A stretch of DNA of 64,000 bases from Phoronis australis (Eukaryota; Phoronida; Phoronidae): NCBI GenBank assembly GCA_002633005.1, contig NMRA01000073.1, positions 715,791 to 779,790 on the forward strand. Direction: 5' to 3'. Position 1 is the first letter of the stretch, and each line of letters opens with the position of its first letter. A model generated the notes under the pieces. That model had not been told where the DNA came from. It did not search any database and worked only from the letters and a program-made list of their open reading frames with translations. A program made the translations under genes and the position numbers. Of the stretch, positions 40,101-55,100 are shown one piece after another.

Positions 40101-43100
40101 CTCGCATGAAGCTAAACCGATACGAAAAAATTCAAAAACAAGGCTAGAAATCATTCAGTAAAATCTAATCAGGGATTAAAAATCAAATTTCGCAACACAA
40201 ATCAGTCTAATCCCTGCAAGCAGGAAGCATGAGATAACAGAATACCAATCCTGTAAATGTGAGCCACCAGATAAAGATCCCGCGACAAATCCGAGTTGCC
40301 AAGATCCTGAAATGAAGAGAACTAATCAGAGAAAGCATTTTCTGAAGTTAGGAAGTTGATTGATAATCAGTTGAATACAAAACAAAGATATAACGTGATG
40401 TGGCCAACGAGTGGTGAGCAGACTAGACTAACAATATTTGCAATAGCAACGTGTTATAACTTAACCATGTATTACAAGGACACAAGGAATGCTTAATATT
40501 ACGAAAGTCATGCGTAGTATTACGCATTCCTTATGCATAATATTACGCACGCAAATTTCAATGGCTAATTAACGGAAGATTAAATGAGGTTTTTCAAAAG
40601 TAGAACATGAAATGCATTAAGGGGTCATGATCGATTACAAACCAAATTGGAAGGCAAAATGTTGATATTCATCTGAAATGTAATATTACATTTCAGCTTG
40701 GGACAAAATGGAAAAGTCCCTTAAGTTTTTAAATGGGAAACGCTTATATGAAGATTAAATATCATCTAACCACTCGTATGTTATCAATATAATTTTACAA
40801 AGTGACGATGAATTGTGGTGGCTAGTGAAGCACAAGACATTCACGAGACACTCGTGGTGAGAGATCCAAGTACCGAGAACTCACGCCAGTTTTTTCCCAT
40901 AATTCAACATTACTGGCTCCCCAACTTATTATTTTAGTGGCACCCAACTTGGCGATTTATTATCTTTTTTAATAATTCATTTCTCAAAATAATAACAACT
41001 ACATCAAAGAAAATACTAGATTATCAAAAATGGCTTGTTAGTTTAGAATCCTAAAGTCTCCAGGTTACTCGCAAAACACTTGATGTGTGATTTTGCATGA
41101 TCCTGCTCTACGTAATGCGTATCAGTATTCATACGCTGGACAGGTGATTTTCATCTCAGTCTGACTCACTACATGGTAGTTACATGCATGAAACGCACAC
41201 ATAGTACTTACTGTGTATAAGACATTCAGTGCATTCTTTAGTGGGTTGGCTGGGAGATCACCTTTTGGAAGTTTGAAGACTACTCGTTCACTGCAAAAAA
41301 TGTAACTAAAGGTAAAACCAAATAAAAGACAGCATCACGAAAACCATGGATTTTGTGGTTAGTTACCACAGCAGCTGGGTGATATGTTAATTTAAAGGGT
41401 AACTGTCGAAGCCATGGAATCAAAAACAAATATTTTACGAGTCAAAGTAACACATTTTGATGCCAAAAACATAATATAAGACCTACAGGAGAAGCTCATC
41501 AATACAAAAACAATAGGACAAAAGCAGTGAGTCTGACATCCTCAACAGTATGTTGCCAACTGCAAGTCTGTTCACTGAGTATTTAGTCCGTTTCTGGTGA
41601 CTAAGGCAGTAAATGAATCTGAGTGAAACGTGCGAGGTAGAATATAGCACATGATTTTATTAGACAAGACAATTACAGTCCTACATAATTCAACTGTTTA
41701 GCACAGACTAACATTTTAAATTACGAATTAATTTGCTGAAATTACAACATTGAAATTGAAATTTAAGATAACTACACATTTAAAGTTTATTTATCACATC
41801 AGACACAATAGCAGTTAGCTACATCTTATCAGACACAAATAGATTTTGTATTCATCACTGATCTCATGTGACCACTGTGAAGAGCTGCTTTTACAACACT
41901 TCATATCAGATGATACACAAAAGCTAGAGAACTTATTCTATTACGTATTTCAAAATCTCACTAGGTCTGTGGGTATATCATACACGCTAAACTACATAAA
42001 CTGGATGATTATTACAGTCAGTGTCTCAACTGCTACTAAATTAGATTAAACAGGCTTACAATATTAACAATTAGTGTAAACTGTGTTACTTTATGTCGAC
42101 CTAGTTTTTTTTCTACTTTTAAGAATTAGCTTTTACCATTTAGAGTGCAATGTGGTGGGTTAATATGTCCATTGAGCCTGAAATACGCAAGTCACTTAAG
42201 AGGTGCTACTACATGTCATACTTTGTCAGGAATTTGGATGCACCTGTTAGGAGGCCTGTCCTTAGACAAAAAATGAACCCTCCCCTGCATACTGTTCAAA
42301 GACTTAAAGGCACCAACGATGCAACGAAGATAGAATGATTCTAGCCAAAACCATGAAAACCACGTGACTGTTGAAAAGATAAGCACTCTTAATCAAGTGT
42401 TCTAAATGCAATTTGTGAACAACAGAAATAAACGAGTACTAAATAAATTGATAATGCACTTTTTCAAATTGAATACATTACGTAGTGAGCGAAAAGGGAA
42501 ATTCTCGATACGAAAAGTGAAATTAGCAGTAGTGTGGAATAGAGCGGACTAGCTCTTCAGTAGCTGCTGAATGCTGTACCACTGGGCCAAATCCCACGTA
42601 CTAAATACTGAAGTATTTTAAGCGCAGACAACAGCCTTGAATTCAGCAGACAACAATTTGGCAAACAATAGAATTGGAGATTTGTAACAAAACCACAACA
42701 CATTTCTTTATTTAATAGCTCTGTTCAAAGCTGAAACTTCAAGAAGTCTATCCTAACGATCATCAAAAATGTTTATTTCGGCCGTAAAAATGATAATGGG
42801 CTTTAGTTAAACTGAATTTATTGACATGTTTCATCTACGGAGCAATGGAGTAATCTCCCTTGTTGTTTCAACCCATCTAACTGTTTTCCTCCAGACCTAC
42901 AGAATATTACATAATGTAATGGGAAAATGGCTTCCAAAATTAATTCATGAAGTGCTGCGTACAAGTTACAAGAACAAACTGCAATGGCATGACCAGGAAC
43001 AATGGGAAATTACTGGTAATCTAGCATGCTGAAACCCCCATTCTTTTGATTAGGGTCACTACGAACCATTTTCATTGAAAGAACAATTAGCCGTCATCAC

Positions 43101-46100
43101 AGGGAAAAAGTATTTTGCCCGACTCCCTCTGGTGGTACACTGTGAATCAAAACCATAGAGATACAACGCGAGATAGTACTGTGACAATATGAATGCCAAG
43201 TATTGCACAATCTATGCCCACCTGATAAGAATAGTCCGTCTGGTATTTACTTTATACTCAATGGTTACCTGATAAACTTCCCTTCCTTGTTGTCAAACAG
43301 CGAGAAGAAAACTTCCATGTCTTCTCCGCAACTTACACCAAAACTTTTTAACGACAAATAGAGATGATGTGTGAGTATTCGCTTAGACATCGGCTTTAAA
43401 CTGACTGAACCCTGAAATGAGAAACAAAGCAAAATATTAGTTCTCAACTAAAATGTTTCATTTTATTAAAGGAACTTTAGACCAATATTCAAGCATTTTC
43501 CAACAAAACCCCACAAGAAATCTTATAATTACGCTCTACTAAATTGTTTTTAAAAATTGACGTCAATATTCTTGTGTTACATCACCAAAATTTTCGAGAA
43601 AAAAAACAATAACTTTCTAACGGCTTTCCCTTCTTTTGATTTGCTTCGTGGCTTTCACCTTAAAATTCTTTCATTGATGAATTTAAACAGACTTTATTAC
43701 CAAAAAAAAACTTACGTATAGTAAAACCTAAAATATTCACCCAGAAACCAAAAATCAGCAGCAGTCTAATTAATGGTTGTAATGATGACAACAACAACAA
43801 TGCAACAAAACTATTCACACATAATAAGTTTACTGAAACACGTAATAAAATAAAATCAATATGCCAAAATTACAGTAATTACAACATTCAACATACAATA
43901 ACAAAGAGTGATACTGTAATTGTTAATATCAAAGATCTGTGGCCGGCTGCATGAAACATTTCTCAAATAGAGACTCGACTATTACTTCCTGGTACCTTTA
44001 TGTCGAAAGGACGTTTCACATTACGGATTTAGTATCATAGTGGACTAACAACCTTTCTCAACCACAAGCATTTTTGACACAATGCAAAAGGTGATTTATG
44101 CCACTCTAAACTTGTTAACAGTATTAAAAGTTACTACGATCGAAAAGACTGGACTAGCGAGCGTACTAAAGTCGGTCCGATTACATATTAAGTGTAATGC
44201 AAAAGGTTTGGTCCGGACTATTTTGTTCGACTGTCCTAGCTTTTCTCCCCCGCTTCACGCCAGTGCAGAGGTCTTCCTGCCATGGTATAGCCAGGATAAT
44301 AATATTGGCCGTTGAAAAGCCAGAGAGTTGTCACATGACTTGCGAGGCACGTAGTTGACTGGGTGTAGGTCAGGAAGGGGGGTTTCACCCTCCCGCCTAG
44401 GAAACTTTTTTGTCCTTGCAAGGTAGCATTTTCCTTAATGTCTGCAGGATAAATTTGCTAATTTTGCTTGTTAGTATATTTTGCTGAATATAACACCCAA
44501 ACTTCACGCCTTAACTACGTTTCCGATATTTCTTCAATACACGCTGTGCGCAAGTGGATTGAGGCAGTAGCCAACAAAAAAGCAGACACACACACACTAG
44601 TCACATGGTCCAATAGTAACATAGAGGCACTGCAAAGCGTTACAATTCCGACGTTTTCTTTGACTAACTGCTTAAATTGCAGGAATGATCACCAACATGT
44701 AATCACAACCAAATGTATGAATGAACAAGGGTGATAGTTGCTGCCATTACTAACCGACTTTAGGACACGGCCCCCACTTGGACTGGGTTACCTAGTATGT
44801 AATACATGTTCATGACATGTGTATAACTGTGTTTGGTAATAGTCACTTATAGGGGTCCCCACATTTTGAGAACCAGTTTTCTGCACTGAATAACAGATAT
44901 CAAACTTGTGGCTCTCAAAATCCGTGACCCATCATGATAGTAACTATTACAAACCTTTAATTTCATTTGCTGCCATCACTGACTGTAAGTTATATGGCTG
45001 AGCAACTGTTTCATTGCTTATAATACTGCTGACAAAACTAAATATAATTATTCTAACAATTTTCAGCCTAAAATATGGCAACTTTGCATTACCTTTAGAT
45101 TTAGTCAAAAAGCCACTGACAGTAAACGAATTGTGAAAATTAGTGTCGGCAAAAAAGCTACTCAACAGCAAACTTCTGCAAAATCCCAAAGAATTTCGCT
45201 ACATTAATCAATCATGGTAGTGTTTGCTTTTAAAAGTTCATCTTTTATTTTGGGATAAATCAGTCTGCTGATTTCAAAGTACAGCCAAAATCCCAAAAAC
45301 GCCTGATGTCCAGTACAACAACCATCATTATAACATCAAGGTCTGAACAGCTGGTTGTTGGTAGCACCTACATTGAATGTCATTTTTGATGACGAAGTCA
45401 CTCGAGGTCGTTACGCATTCAAACATCTTTACTGAACTAATAATTAAAATAACTCCCTGAATATTCTTGAGGTCATGATGAAGTGACATCAAGTCTAAAA
45501 GCTCTTGGTCTATCTACCCCAACTTCAAGCCTATGGCATGACATTTCGTTAGGTCATTACTCCAGTCATCTTCAGATATCATTAGCATTCGCAGAACAAG
45601 CACAGGTATCTGGTACACTCTTGAGGGTCAATGATGACCACTCTAAATTCCAAAAAGTGCTCATCACCATCAGTGTACAAGATACCCATGCTGGACCGTC
45701 AAAGAATACTGCAACATCTAAAGATGGCTGAAGAAATGACTGAGTGACTGAAACGTGGTGCCAACGTAAATATGCTAGAGAATGCAGTAAACAGGCCAAT
45801 AAATTTCAGAAATGATGAATTAATAAAGGTTACATATCAGCTGAAGCCAGAAGGATGGAGAAGTAGAGGAAGTGATGTCTGACTTACCTGTCTCCTCGTG
45901 CTCTAAAATCACAAGCGTAGTTACATACAACATGCAGCAGTCAGCAAGTGACAAACACAAGGAAACTACTAGCCAAGGGGAAAATCGCAAAAATTCCAGA
46001 CAAAAATGATTGCCAAAATTGCTCCTTTTTCATTTTCCAAGGGCTTCTAACAATGTTAAGAATGTCCACAATTTTTCAAAATATTTTCTACTGGTAGCTA

Positions 46101-49100
46101 TGGCAACAGAACTTGAACATGGTGAAAACACGAATTTAGAGCTACATAATAACTTCTATGGACAAAAATGAGAAAATAAATAAATGTCCTAAATTGATGA
46201 GGATTTACAATATCCAGAGCTCGATATAATGAGCTACACGTCACACATGCGACTTGAAATTCTGATATGCGATCTGAGATTTTGGTCAAATTGCATTAAT
46301 CTCATGTTTGCCACTCGGGCATTCCAACTAATGTATGCCAAACTGCATTACCCAAAAATGTCCCGCTTTTTTCAAACCGTGTTCAAGGCAATTATGGAAC
46401 TTTAAATGTTGTAATAACATAAACCCTATGCAAACCATGCCAGAAAAGAACATGTTCTTCTTTTTTAGTTTTGTGACAAGTTAGACGAAATAAATTTCAC
46501 TTGTCTGCGACGTCATTAATATCAAGTCCTAAATAGGAGAACAGCTATTGCCATGCAAGTAATAGAGCGTACACTTTATCACTCTTGCTAGTTGAGAAAT
46601 TTGAGAAATCAATGAAAATAAAACTCTGCTGCAAAGGGAAAGAATTTTTACACTACAAGACTAAACACACAGTCTGAAAAATATTAGTTTTAGCTTAAAA
46701 GTCACACGTGTTAAATCAAGCAGAGAATTGCTAATTAAGTAAACCAGGTAGATTTAACTAGCTAAGGACCAAGCCAAAAACACGGCCATTTTGAAGATTA
46801 CCTACCCCACTTTCAGACTGTTTCGTACTAGCGACGTGAAGACCATACAATTCAACAGGGCTTATTTTATCCGGGTCAACTATTGTTCCATCTATTCGAG
46901 GGACCAGGTCCAATCCAAGTCGCCTACAAAAGGCAACATCAAGTCGTTTTATCATCTCAGCATCGCATAATGTTGGTTATACTCCACAGAAGATGTAACA
47001 TTCCAAAAACTGATAAATACAACTTCTATTAATTTCAAGTTACTTAATCCTATACATTGAACTGTCTAGTAACTACTAGTAACTACTAGTAACTACTAGT
47101 AACTACTAGTAAATGCCAACAATAACCAAACAAAAAGACTCAAAAACTCCCATCATGAACTAGCGAAATTAACAGAGACTGAGCTGTTGTGATGTTGATT
47201 CATGACACGTTGATTCGTGACACGCTGATTCGTGACACGCTGATTCGTGACACGCTGATTCGTGACACGCTGATTCGTGACACGTTGATTCGTGACACGC
47301 TGATTCGTGACACGTTGATTCGTGACACGTTGATTCGTGACAAGTTAATTGACCTGGTCATTACCATCATGACTTAAAACAGAATTTTGTCCAATCAATT
47401 TTAGCAAATACTACACCAAAAAAATTGAATTACTATGCAATGAAGAATTCCCTTGTATAAACTGGAACTTTGAGCATAAAAGTGAAATCAGGAAACACGC
47501 TAATAAAGCTACGTACTATCAAAATTGAAAGTGTTTTGTCAAAACCACCCAAGTGTTGGTTCCTCCTAGGAGGAACCAATATTGGTTCATCCTAGGAGGA
47601 ACCAATATTGGTTCATCCTAGGAGGAACCAATATTGGTTCCTTGGATGAACCAATATCGGTTCCTAGGTTCCTTTCTCATTTCCAAAACACTGGGGTCCA
47701 ATGGACCCGTGTTTGAAAATGTTCGAGTCTATTTCAATGTCTTGTGGTAAGTGGAAACTGTCAAAAAATCATTGCTCCACTAGTTCAAAATATGAACTGA
47801 TATCTGTGCTACTTTTCTTAAAGGGAAGTCATTACTGACAGATCCTTTTGGCTTTATTGGTTGTCTGCAGGGAGCCACCCATGGCCTGGAAGTGAAGCTG
47901 TGACAATTCTTTTCACAATCTGTCTTTGGTTAGAGCTGGTTGTGCCATCAGGGCTATTGTGTTACAGGATATCATCTGGCGATATCAGGCCTGACTTGAA
48001 CTTTTAAATATGATTAGTACGTAACCACGCTATGATGGAGTTGATTATTAGTTGAGGAGTCTAAAGTAGGTTCTGCACTGATCGGACAGTAGTAAAAAAC
48101 AAAACCATCATTTTTTACTGTAGGTGACACACCTCCAAACTTGGTAAGCATCTTCTTCAGCTCGGACAAACACAGCATTGCTTTCAAACTTCATTTAAAT
48201 GCAATTGAGAAACATCCTGACACTGAGTTTCAGGCCATCAGGCCTAATGACTCCATGAAGCATTTTTGACTTGTGATACTTATAAATGTTCTTTTCATCA
48301 ATGGAAATTAAGTCCTATCATGCTACAGAAAAAATGTCCTTCCATGGTATAGAAAAAAGCCTCCCATGATAAAAAAAATCCTATTAAGACAGGTAAATAA
48401 AAATTCATACCAATGTGCAGAAAAAGACCTAATAATGGACAGAAAAAAATGAGATTCCATTGTTTAAAGACGAGTGATCCACATTTGATTTTGAATTTTC
48501 TGACACGAGAAATGGCGGTTATTAACAACGGTTGCTTATTTGGTCAGTGCAATGGAACCGACTGTCAGGTGGACTGTGCACTTTTGATCCGATTGAAGCA
48601 TTGAACCGCCCGCAACACCGTTCAGTCAATGACCTGCAGAAGTCTGAAAAGTTTATTTTGAATAGCATACTACAATGACAGTAACTAGAATGCAGAAAAA
48701 CATTTAATCAACCTCGACTCGTGCAACCATCAATCCAAGATGGCATCCTTACTTATTGCCCCAGTCTATCTTTGTGGCTATCTTCTTCTCCACGTCACGC
48801 GCCTGTTCTTGTGTACATGTGCCTGCCTTGAGGCGACACCTGTAGTCCATCAACTCAATCATCACTTGACGTATGGAATTGAACAGGCTTCGTTGCAAGG
48901 GGTCTGAGATCTAGAACAATACCACGTAAATTTTCAAATACACTGTCTGATAAAACATTCCTTCCAAAATTTGTAAAATTAAAGATTCCACAGAGTTGGT
49001 ATAAGTTTTCACTGTGTGCAAAAACACAATGAAAAATACATTCAAAACTTTTGTATTACACAGATATTTTCAAAAACTTCAATTACAAAGTTCTGTCTTT

Positions 49101-52100
49101 TTAAGGCAGCAAAGTTCCAACAAGTTACTCCATCTAGTGTTTGACCACGGAACTAGCCAATTGCCAAAAAGCTGCAGTGACTGTTCCTCGGGTGCATAAA
49201 ACAACACGTGAATTAAGCTTCCAGAATTCAGTCTTCAGAGACAAAAATTTGACAGTTTGTTCCAAGTCTATAAATGACTTTTCTAGCCTAATTAAGGTAC
49301 AAGATCAAAACAGTTTTATAACTATAGTAACTGGTCTAAATCAAAAGTGATGACAACATAACAAGCTAGTTGTAGATTAAATATTTCAAAGGTGGAGTCA
49401 AATCTACTTCATGTCTTCATTTGTTACTATGGTACTCCACTACAAGCCTTTGGCGATCAACAAGGCAGTCCACAGCAGTCAAGAGACATATTTAATTACA
49501 ATACTATTTAAGTGAACAAATTTGACATTTAGCATGGGCCAGACATTCAAGGATTCCTGAGGGGGCAAGCATTGGGTTACAGAAGTTGTAGATAACAGGA
49601 CTGACTCAGGAGTAGCAGATGACACATGGTCATGTGTGCTAATGTCAGCAGCAGACATTTTTTCTAAGCAAAAACCAGTAAATCTAGTCACCAGGAAACT
49701 AGCAAGGAATTGAACAAGACAAGCATGCCATCACTGTGGCAATGGAATATTCTAATATGGTGCAGAAGATGGACAAGTGCAGTTGATGTGATCTTGCTTT
49801 TCAACAATGTTTCCCGTTTAAACAAGCTGTCGGCACAAGACAAGATGATTAAATACAAATTGCACGGCATAAAAAATGCGGTGTTTCTTTGAACAAAGTC
49901 AACTTCTGTTCACAAGAACAGTAATTGCGATATGTTTGTTCACGCACAGAGGTCATGTAAATGACACATAAGGTCACCAAAACATTTTCTCCGCTTCATT
50001 GCAGGCGTGCAAGCAGTTCAAGACACTGTTGTTGATGGCAGAACATTACCTTGTAGTTTTGTTTCCAAATGTGACTCCATTCCCGCAGCACATACGTCAC
50101 CTCAGTCACAAACGGATTCTCGATGGGGGTCACCGTTTCTAAAAGTCTAAGCGTGCAAACATAAAAATCAAGAAGAGTCAATATCACAGTACAAACCATG
50201 AAAAAAGTGACATAAGTAAAATAACAAATCACTGTCACCACAGAAACATATTAGGGCAGAACTCCACTTTAAAATTAAAGTTTCACACAGTGATAAAAGG
50301 AAACATACAAATATGTAGCTCTTTAACATTTGAGATCATGGAAATGACTTAAGCTTGAACCAATTTAAAACGAGATATGCAAAGTTGATAACCAAAACAA
50401 AATTTCAATCTCTCATTCATGGACATTTTGCAAAGATGAACTTTTTACGTGCCTCCTTTGAAAACTTCCCACGGCGCAACAGTGGCAATTTGATGTCTTG
50501 GTCATCCCAAGGAATTTATAAAAATATGGTGAAATCCTCAGCCTTAAAACTCTATTTAAATAATTGGAGTAGACTGTAGGGGGCGCTTAACATCGTCCAC
50601 CAACTACTTCACCACTGTCTGGCAAAAAACTATATTTCAATATGTCACTGCTATATCCTAAATATTTTTTTCTGCGTGAGCAATCCCTGCCTCCTTAGTT
50701 TGATGTGAAATGTACTCAAAGACAAAAAACCATGAATGCAAACATGACATTATGCCCCTGGTAATAAAACAAGACCCAAAAATACATTAATGACAAATTG
50801 CGAGTTCAAAAGAATGTGTGTCTGTTTGTATAACTATGACTGAACAAATGATCTCAGTCCTTCAATCTTTCCTGACCAAGGACCTAAAGTACTAGTATCC
50901 CATGTTCAGAACTCGGAATAACCAACTGATAACAGGTAATTCACAGAGAGAAAAAACATAGCAATGCAAATCAACTAAATCATTTGTTTTTCAAGAAATT
51001 CTTATTATTTTACAAATGTTGACATCTAATGCTTCGGTGACATAAATCTCAAGGTGCGGATACGATGAAAAATTCTCGAGCAATTATCTGATTATCTGAG
51101 ATTATTGGAAGCACTGGCAAGGTGACGTCACAAAAATCACTAATCAGAGCAACAGATCATATAAATCACGTAATCAGACATGGAATTCAGTTGGGCAGAT
51201 CAGGCAAGTATCGCCTGATATGTAACCAAGGCATCAACAGAAATTCGATTTTAATCATATCTCATTTACACGGTACACTTGCATCACGCTTTTCTAAAGC
51301 TCGGTTTGTTTGTTAACGATTTCCTTCACGTATTACAAGGCTCTATGTATCAAACATCTAGTGAATAAAACACAGTCACTACAAACAACTCGACTTAACT
51401 TTTGGACTCAATATCTTAAATTCCACGAGTAGATGCAGAAGCGGATCTACAGGGGGGGTTCAGGGGGTTTAAACCCCCCCCTCGGGACAGGACCCAAAAT
51501 AAAACCTGGAAAAAAAATCGCCAGAAAAACAAAATTAGCTACTAAAAATCCCAAAAAATCTTACACTGGAGGAGGGAAACCCTCTTGCGACCTTCCTTCT
51601 CCTCGGCGCTACGCGCCTCGGATTGTTTCGAATCCTAAACCCCCCCCTTACTGAAATCGTAGATCTGCCACTGAGATGTCATAAAAATTCTAATCTAAAT
51701 GCTACTTTAGACCATCAGCCATATTTTCAAACAAACCCACAAACCGAGCTTATCAAGAGTCCTCCACAGGTCAATGTCAAACAGACGAATTATAAAACTT
51801 TCAAAGCGAAGAGGAAAATCGAAGAATGATATTTACAGCGAGTTATTTTTCACACAAATTGATTTGCAATGCTATCTCTGAAAGTGCCATAAATACATCA
51901 ATGTCATGAATTGTCATTAAATGGTATTGCGAGTTGTCCTAATGTGACTTGTGCTTGTGTCAGACCCAGGAGAAATTAGGGCGCAAGTTTTTCGCATAGA
52001 TATCGGTCGATAGGTGTAACCATTGTTCACTTTTCTTTCTTATACTAAATATAATGGTAAGCAATTATCAGTAACCAGGTGATGGGTGCCCAAGGTATGA

Positions 52101-55100
52101 TATCCATGCAACCAGTAGGACATCATTAAGTTTAGCAAAGGGATTATCTTGGTGAACACACACTCATACCAGTCTGGGACAGAGACAACTACTGTAATAA
52201 GATTGATGATCAGGAAACAGGAGAGAGCTGAGATAAACTTACCCATCTGGGTCAACTTTGCATTGGATGATATGTACATAGGTAGCGGGAAAAATACCCT
52301 GGGAAGAAAAAAATGTGAGGTCAAGATCAGGTGCTGAGTGGTGACACGACTGGAGCCAGTTTAAGACCCAGTTTCATGCCTGCTGTTCAGTGGAAAAAAC
52401 TGGTTCTCAAAATGTGAGACTTACTAGCATTACGATTTTTAAATTGGTGTAAACCAATTTTATTCCAATGACCAGAAACTTTTTATAACCTGTCATCAAA
52501 CTCCAGTAATGCATTGACGACAAAACTGAGAACATGCAGTTGCTCACATCATATTACCACTGACAAGAAAAACATCAGCATTTCTTCAACTTTTCATTTC
52601 ATAATTAAATCAAGGGGATAAAAAGTCTACCTTTTTGTGTTTGTTCCTTGTGGAAAATCCTCGATACCAACCTGCAAGAAATATTTAGAAAGTTAACGTA
52701 TAGCAGTTTGGCGAAATACAACTGGTTCCATGAAGTGAAATTTCCATCAAACTTTTCAGGAAAAGGTTCTGTTCTATAAGTAATATGCAAAATTGACAGT
52801 TTTTTATTTAGGATATGAAGGTCATTAAGTTATTACCAATATCTGCACTGGAAACTTATATAAGAAAACCAAGAAATGTACCCAATGGAAGTCATATAAT
52901 ACAATACAACAGAATAACCAATAACAAGGAAGGACAATTCGGTTGTTAGGTGATAATGTATGTGGACAATTTGGACAGTATAATAGAAGTGCAGTCATGT
53001 CACATTGTCAGAATTTCTGCAGGTCATGTATTTTTCTGGTTCATAGAACTTGAGGGAAACAATTTAGCACTTGAAATTATTACAAAATTATGTGTTTCCA
53101 TTAATAGGTCTGTTCTGGCTATGGTGCACACATTGTACACTTGGGGAGTTGAGAAAGATTACGATTGACCTGGTCCATGAGTCAGGTAATAATTTTCCAA
53201 CACCTTAGCAATTTACAGCCATACATAAACAAAAAAATTATTGTTTTTAATTTCAGCATTTTCATTCTATTTGACTAGGTCCAAAACGTCAAAATGATGT
53301 TATATTAAACAAGCAAATAGAAATGAAAACTCTTGTCAGCATAGTTTGTACCATTATATTATACTGGGTCAACTGGCAGAGGAATACTGTTTATTCATGT
53401 ATATTGGCAAGTTATTTATAAGCAATGCTGTTATATATAAAGTTGATGGTAAGGAAATGAGAAATGTGGACATTGACGTAATGAGAATCATCGATAACGA
53501 TTTCATCATTTCAGAGATGCCAAACACGAGATAAAACTGAACCATTAGACATGGCCACAGAACAATGTACAATGGGAACTGAAGATAAGAGACATACGGT
53601 ATCACCACATGAATCTAGTCACACTGATTGAAGACAGGTATGATAAAATGACACAACATGACAGACAAGTAAAATCTTATTTCCTCATTTATCCGTATAA
53701 GCGACCCCAACGAAACACAACCCTTCACGATTAAGAACTTCGATATATGAGCTATAACACAATGTTTGGAAAATTCGTGAACATGTATTCAGATGCCTGT
53801 TTGAAAAATGACAACAACACAGCAATTCATGGTAATTATATTTGATCATACTCTGAGATTTTACCACAGGCATGTAGGGTATATAGATAGCATGCACTCT
53901 TGTGTTTGGACAGGTGAACAATCTGTTCCTAGCACAGGTACAATGGAATCTTGTTGGTGATAACAATGGGTTAAGCTGATAATAGGTGAAACCTATCTTC
54001 ACTTTAGGACAAGCTGAGGCTATTTTGCTCAATGGGGCTTCATCAAACAAACATGTTCAGACTTTGAAGAATAAACCTCTTACAACAGGGCATTCAAAAG
54101 TAGGATGAAACAAAACCAGATGACGTAAAATTGCCTTTGAATCATTAATTAGATTTAAATTATTTAACTAAGATGTACTTTCCCATCTCCTGATTTCCAG
54201 ACAGTGACTCTGCAGCATTATTCAGTCAAACTAAGGTCACTGCCTACCTTCGTCATTGAGGGCCATGGTTCTTTTAATGTCTTTTGTAATATTGATTGTT
54301 AGTATGTAAAACCATATATTTTCCGAATCCTTGATAATCAGGAAGTTGATAATGTGAGCGAAAGCGTTACTCAAACATTTGTCATTACGATTTTTCATGG
54401 AGACCGCAGTAAATTCCACAGGTCTCATTTTCTCCTAAGAGGTTAGCAAATTTTGTCTACATGTTCTATTAGCAACAAAACGGTGTCTGGGAATTTTTAA
54501 AGCCTTTGAGTCCGAGATCTCAACTGTGAAAAATCAAATCCTCAACTTTCCGTGAAAAGTTCAGAGGTCTTGATTTCTGACAGCCGAGTTCTCATGATCG
54601 AAGGCCTTAAAAACAAATTCCCAAACACCGTTTTGTACCCAATAGACCAAATAAACAGCATTTATTACCCCCTTAGGAAAAATAAGACCTGTGGAAATTA
54701 TGATGGTCTCAATGGAAAATCATGATTGCTTACGTGCAAACGTTCAAGCAACACTTTCGTTCACATTATGGACTTCTCCGATTATCAAGGATTCAAAAAA
54801 TAAATGGTTTTACTTACTGACAATCAATATTTCAAAAGATATTAAAAGCATGGCCTTCGGTAACGAAGGTAAGCAATGACCTTAAATGTTGTTTTATATC
54901 AGAGATTCACATGCCCAGGTTTTGAGAACGTCTAAGTCACGAGTTAGGGGCAAGGACTTGCTTACTGGTATGGCAGTGTTAAACTGCTTAAGAAAGCCAA
55001 AACAATGACTGCGTTTGTATGTACAACAACATAAAAGGCATGCGCAACCTTATTGACTTTGCTTTTTACATTATAAACAGTCCACGTCCACAGCACCTCG

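Larger units (their letters stand above)
46924..48752 (-). other. DOCK intron, 1.8 kb
   Basis: Contains three simple arrays (47,065-47,112; 47,194-47,343; 47,556-47,672). Nothing coding. Confidence 0.6.

Noticed and set aside
47189-47377. Plus-strand frame with repeated RDTLI
   Set aside because: Direct consequence of a 15-bp tandem repeat. No start context, splice sites or homology.
47065-47672. CRISPR-like arrays
   Set aside because: Units are contiguous without unique spacers, and the genome is clearly animal. These are minisatellites.
54237-54879. Two similar ORFs in opposite orientation as duplicated genes or DOCK exons
   Set aside because: They are the two arms of a long palindrome and match no part of DOCK. 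Phases at flanking DOCK exons are already continuous without them.
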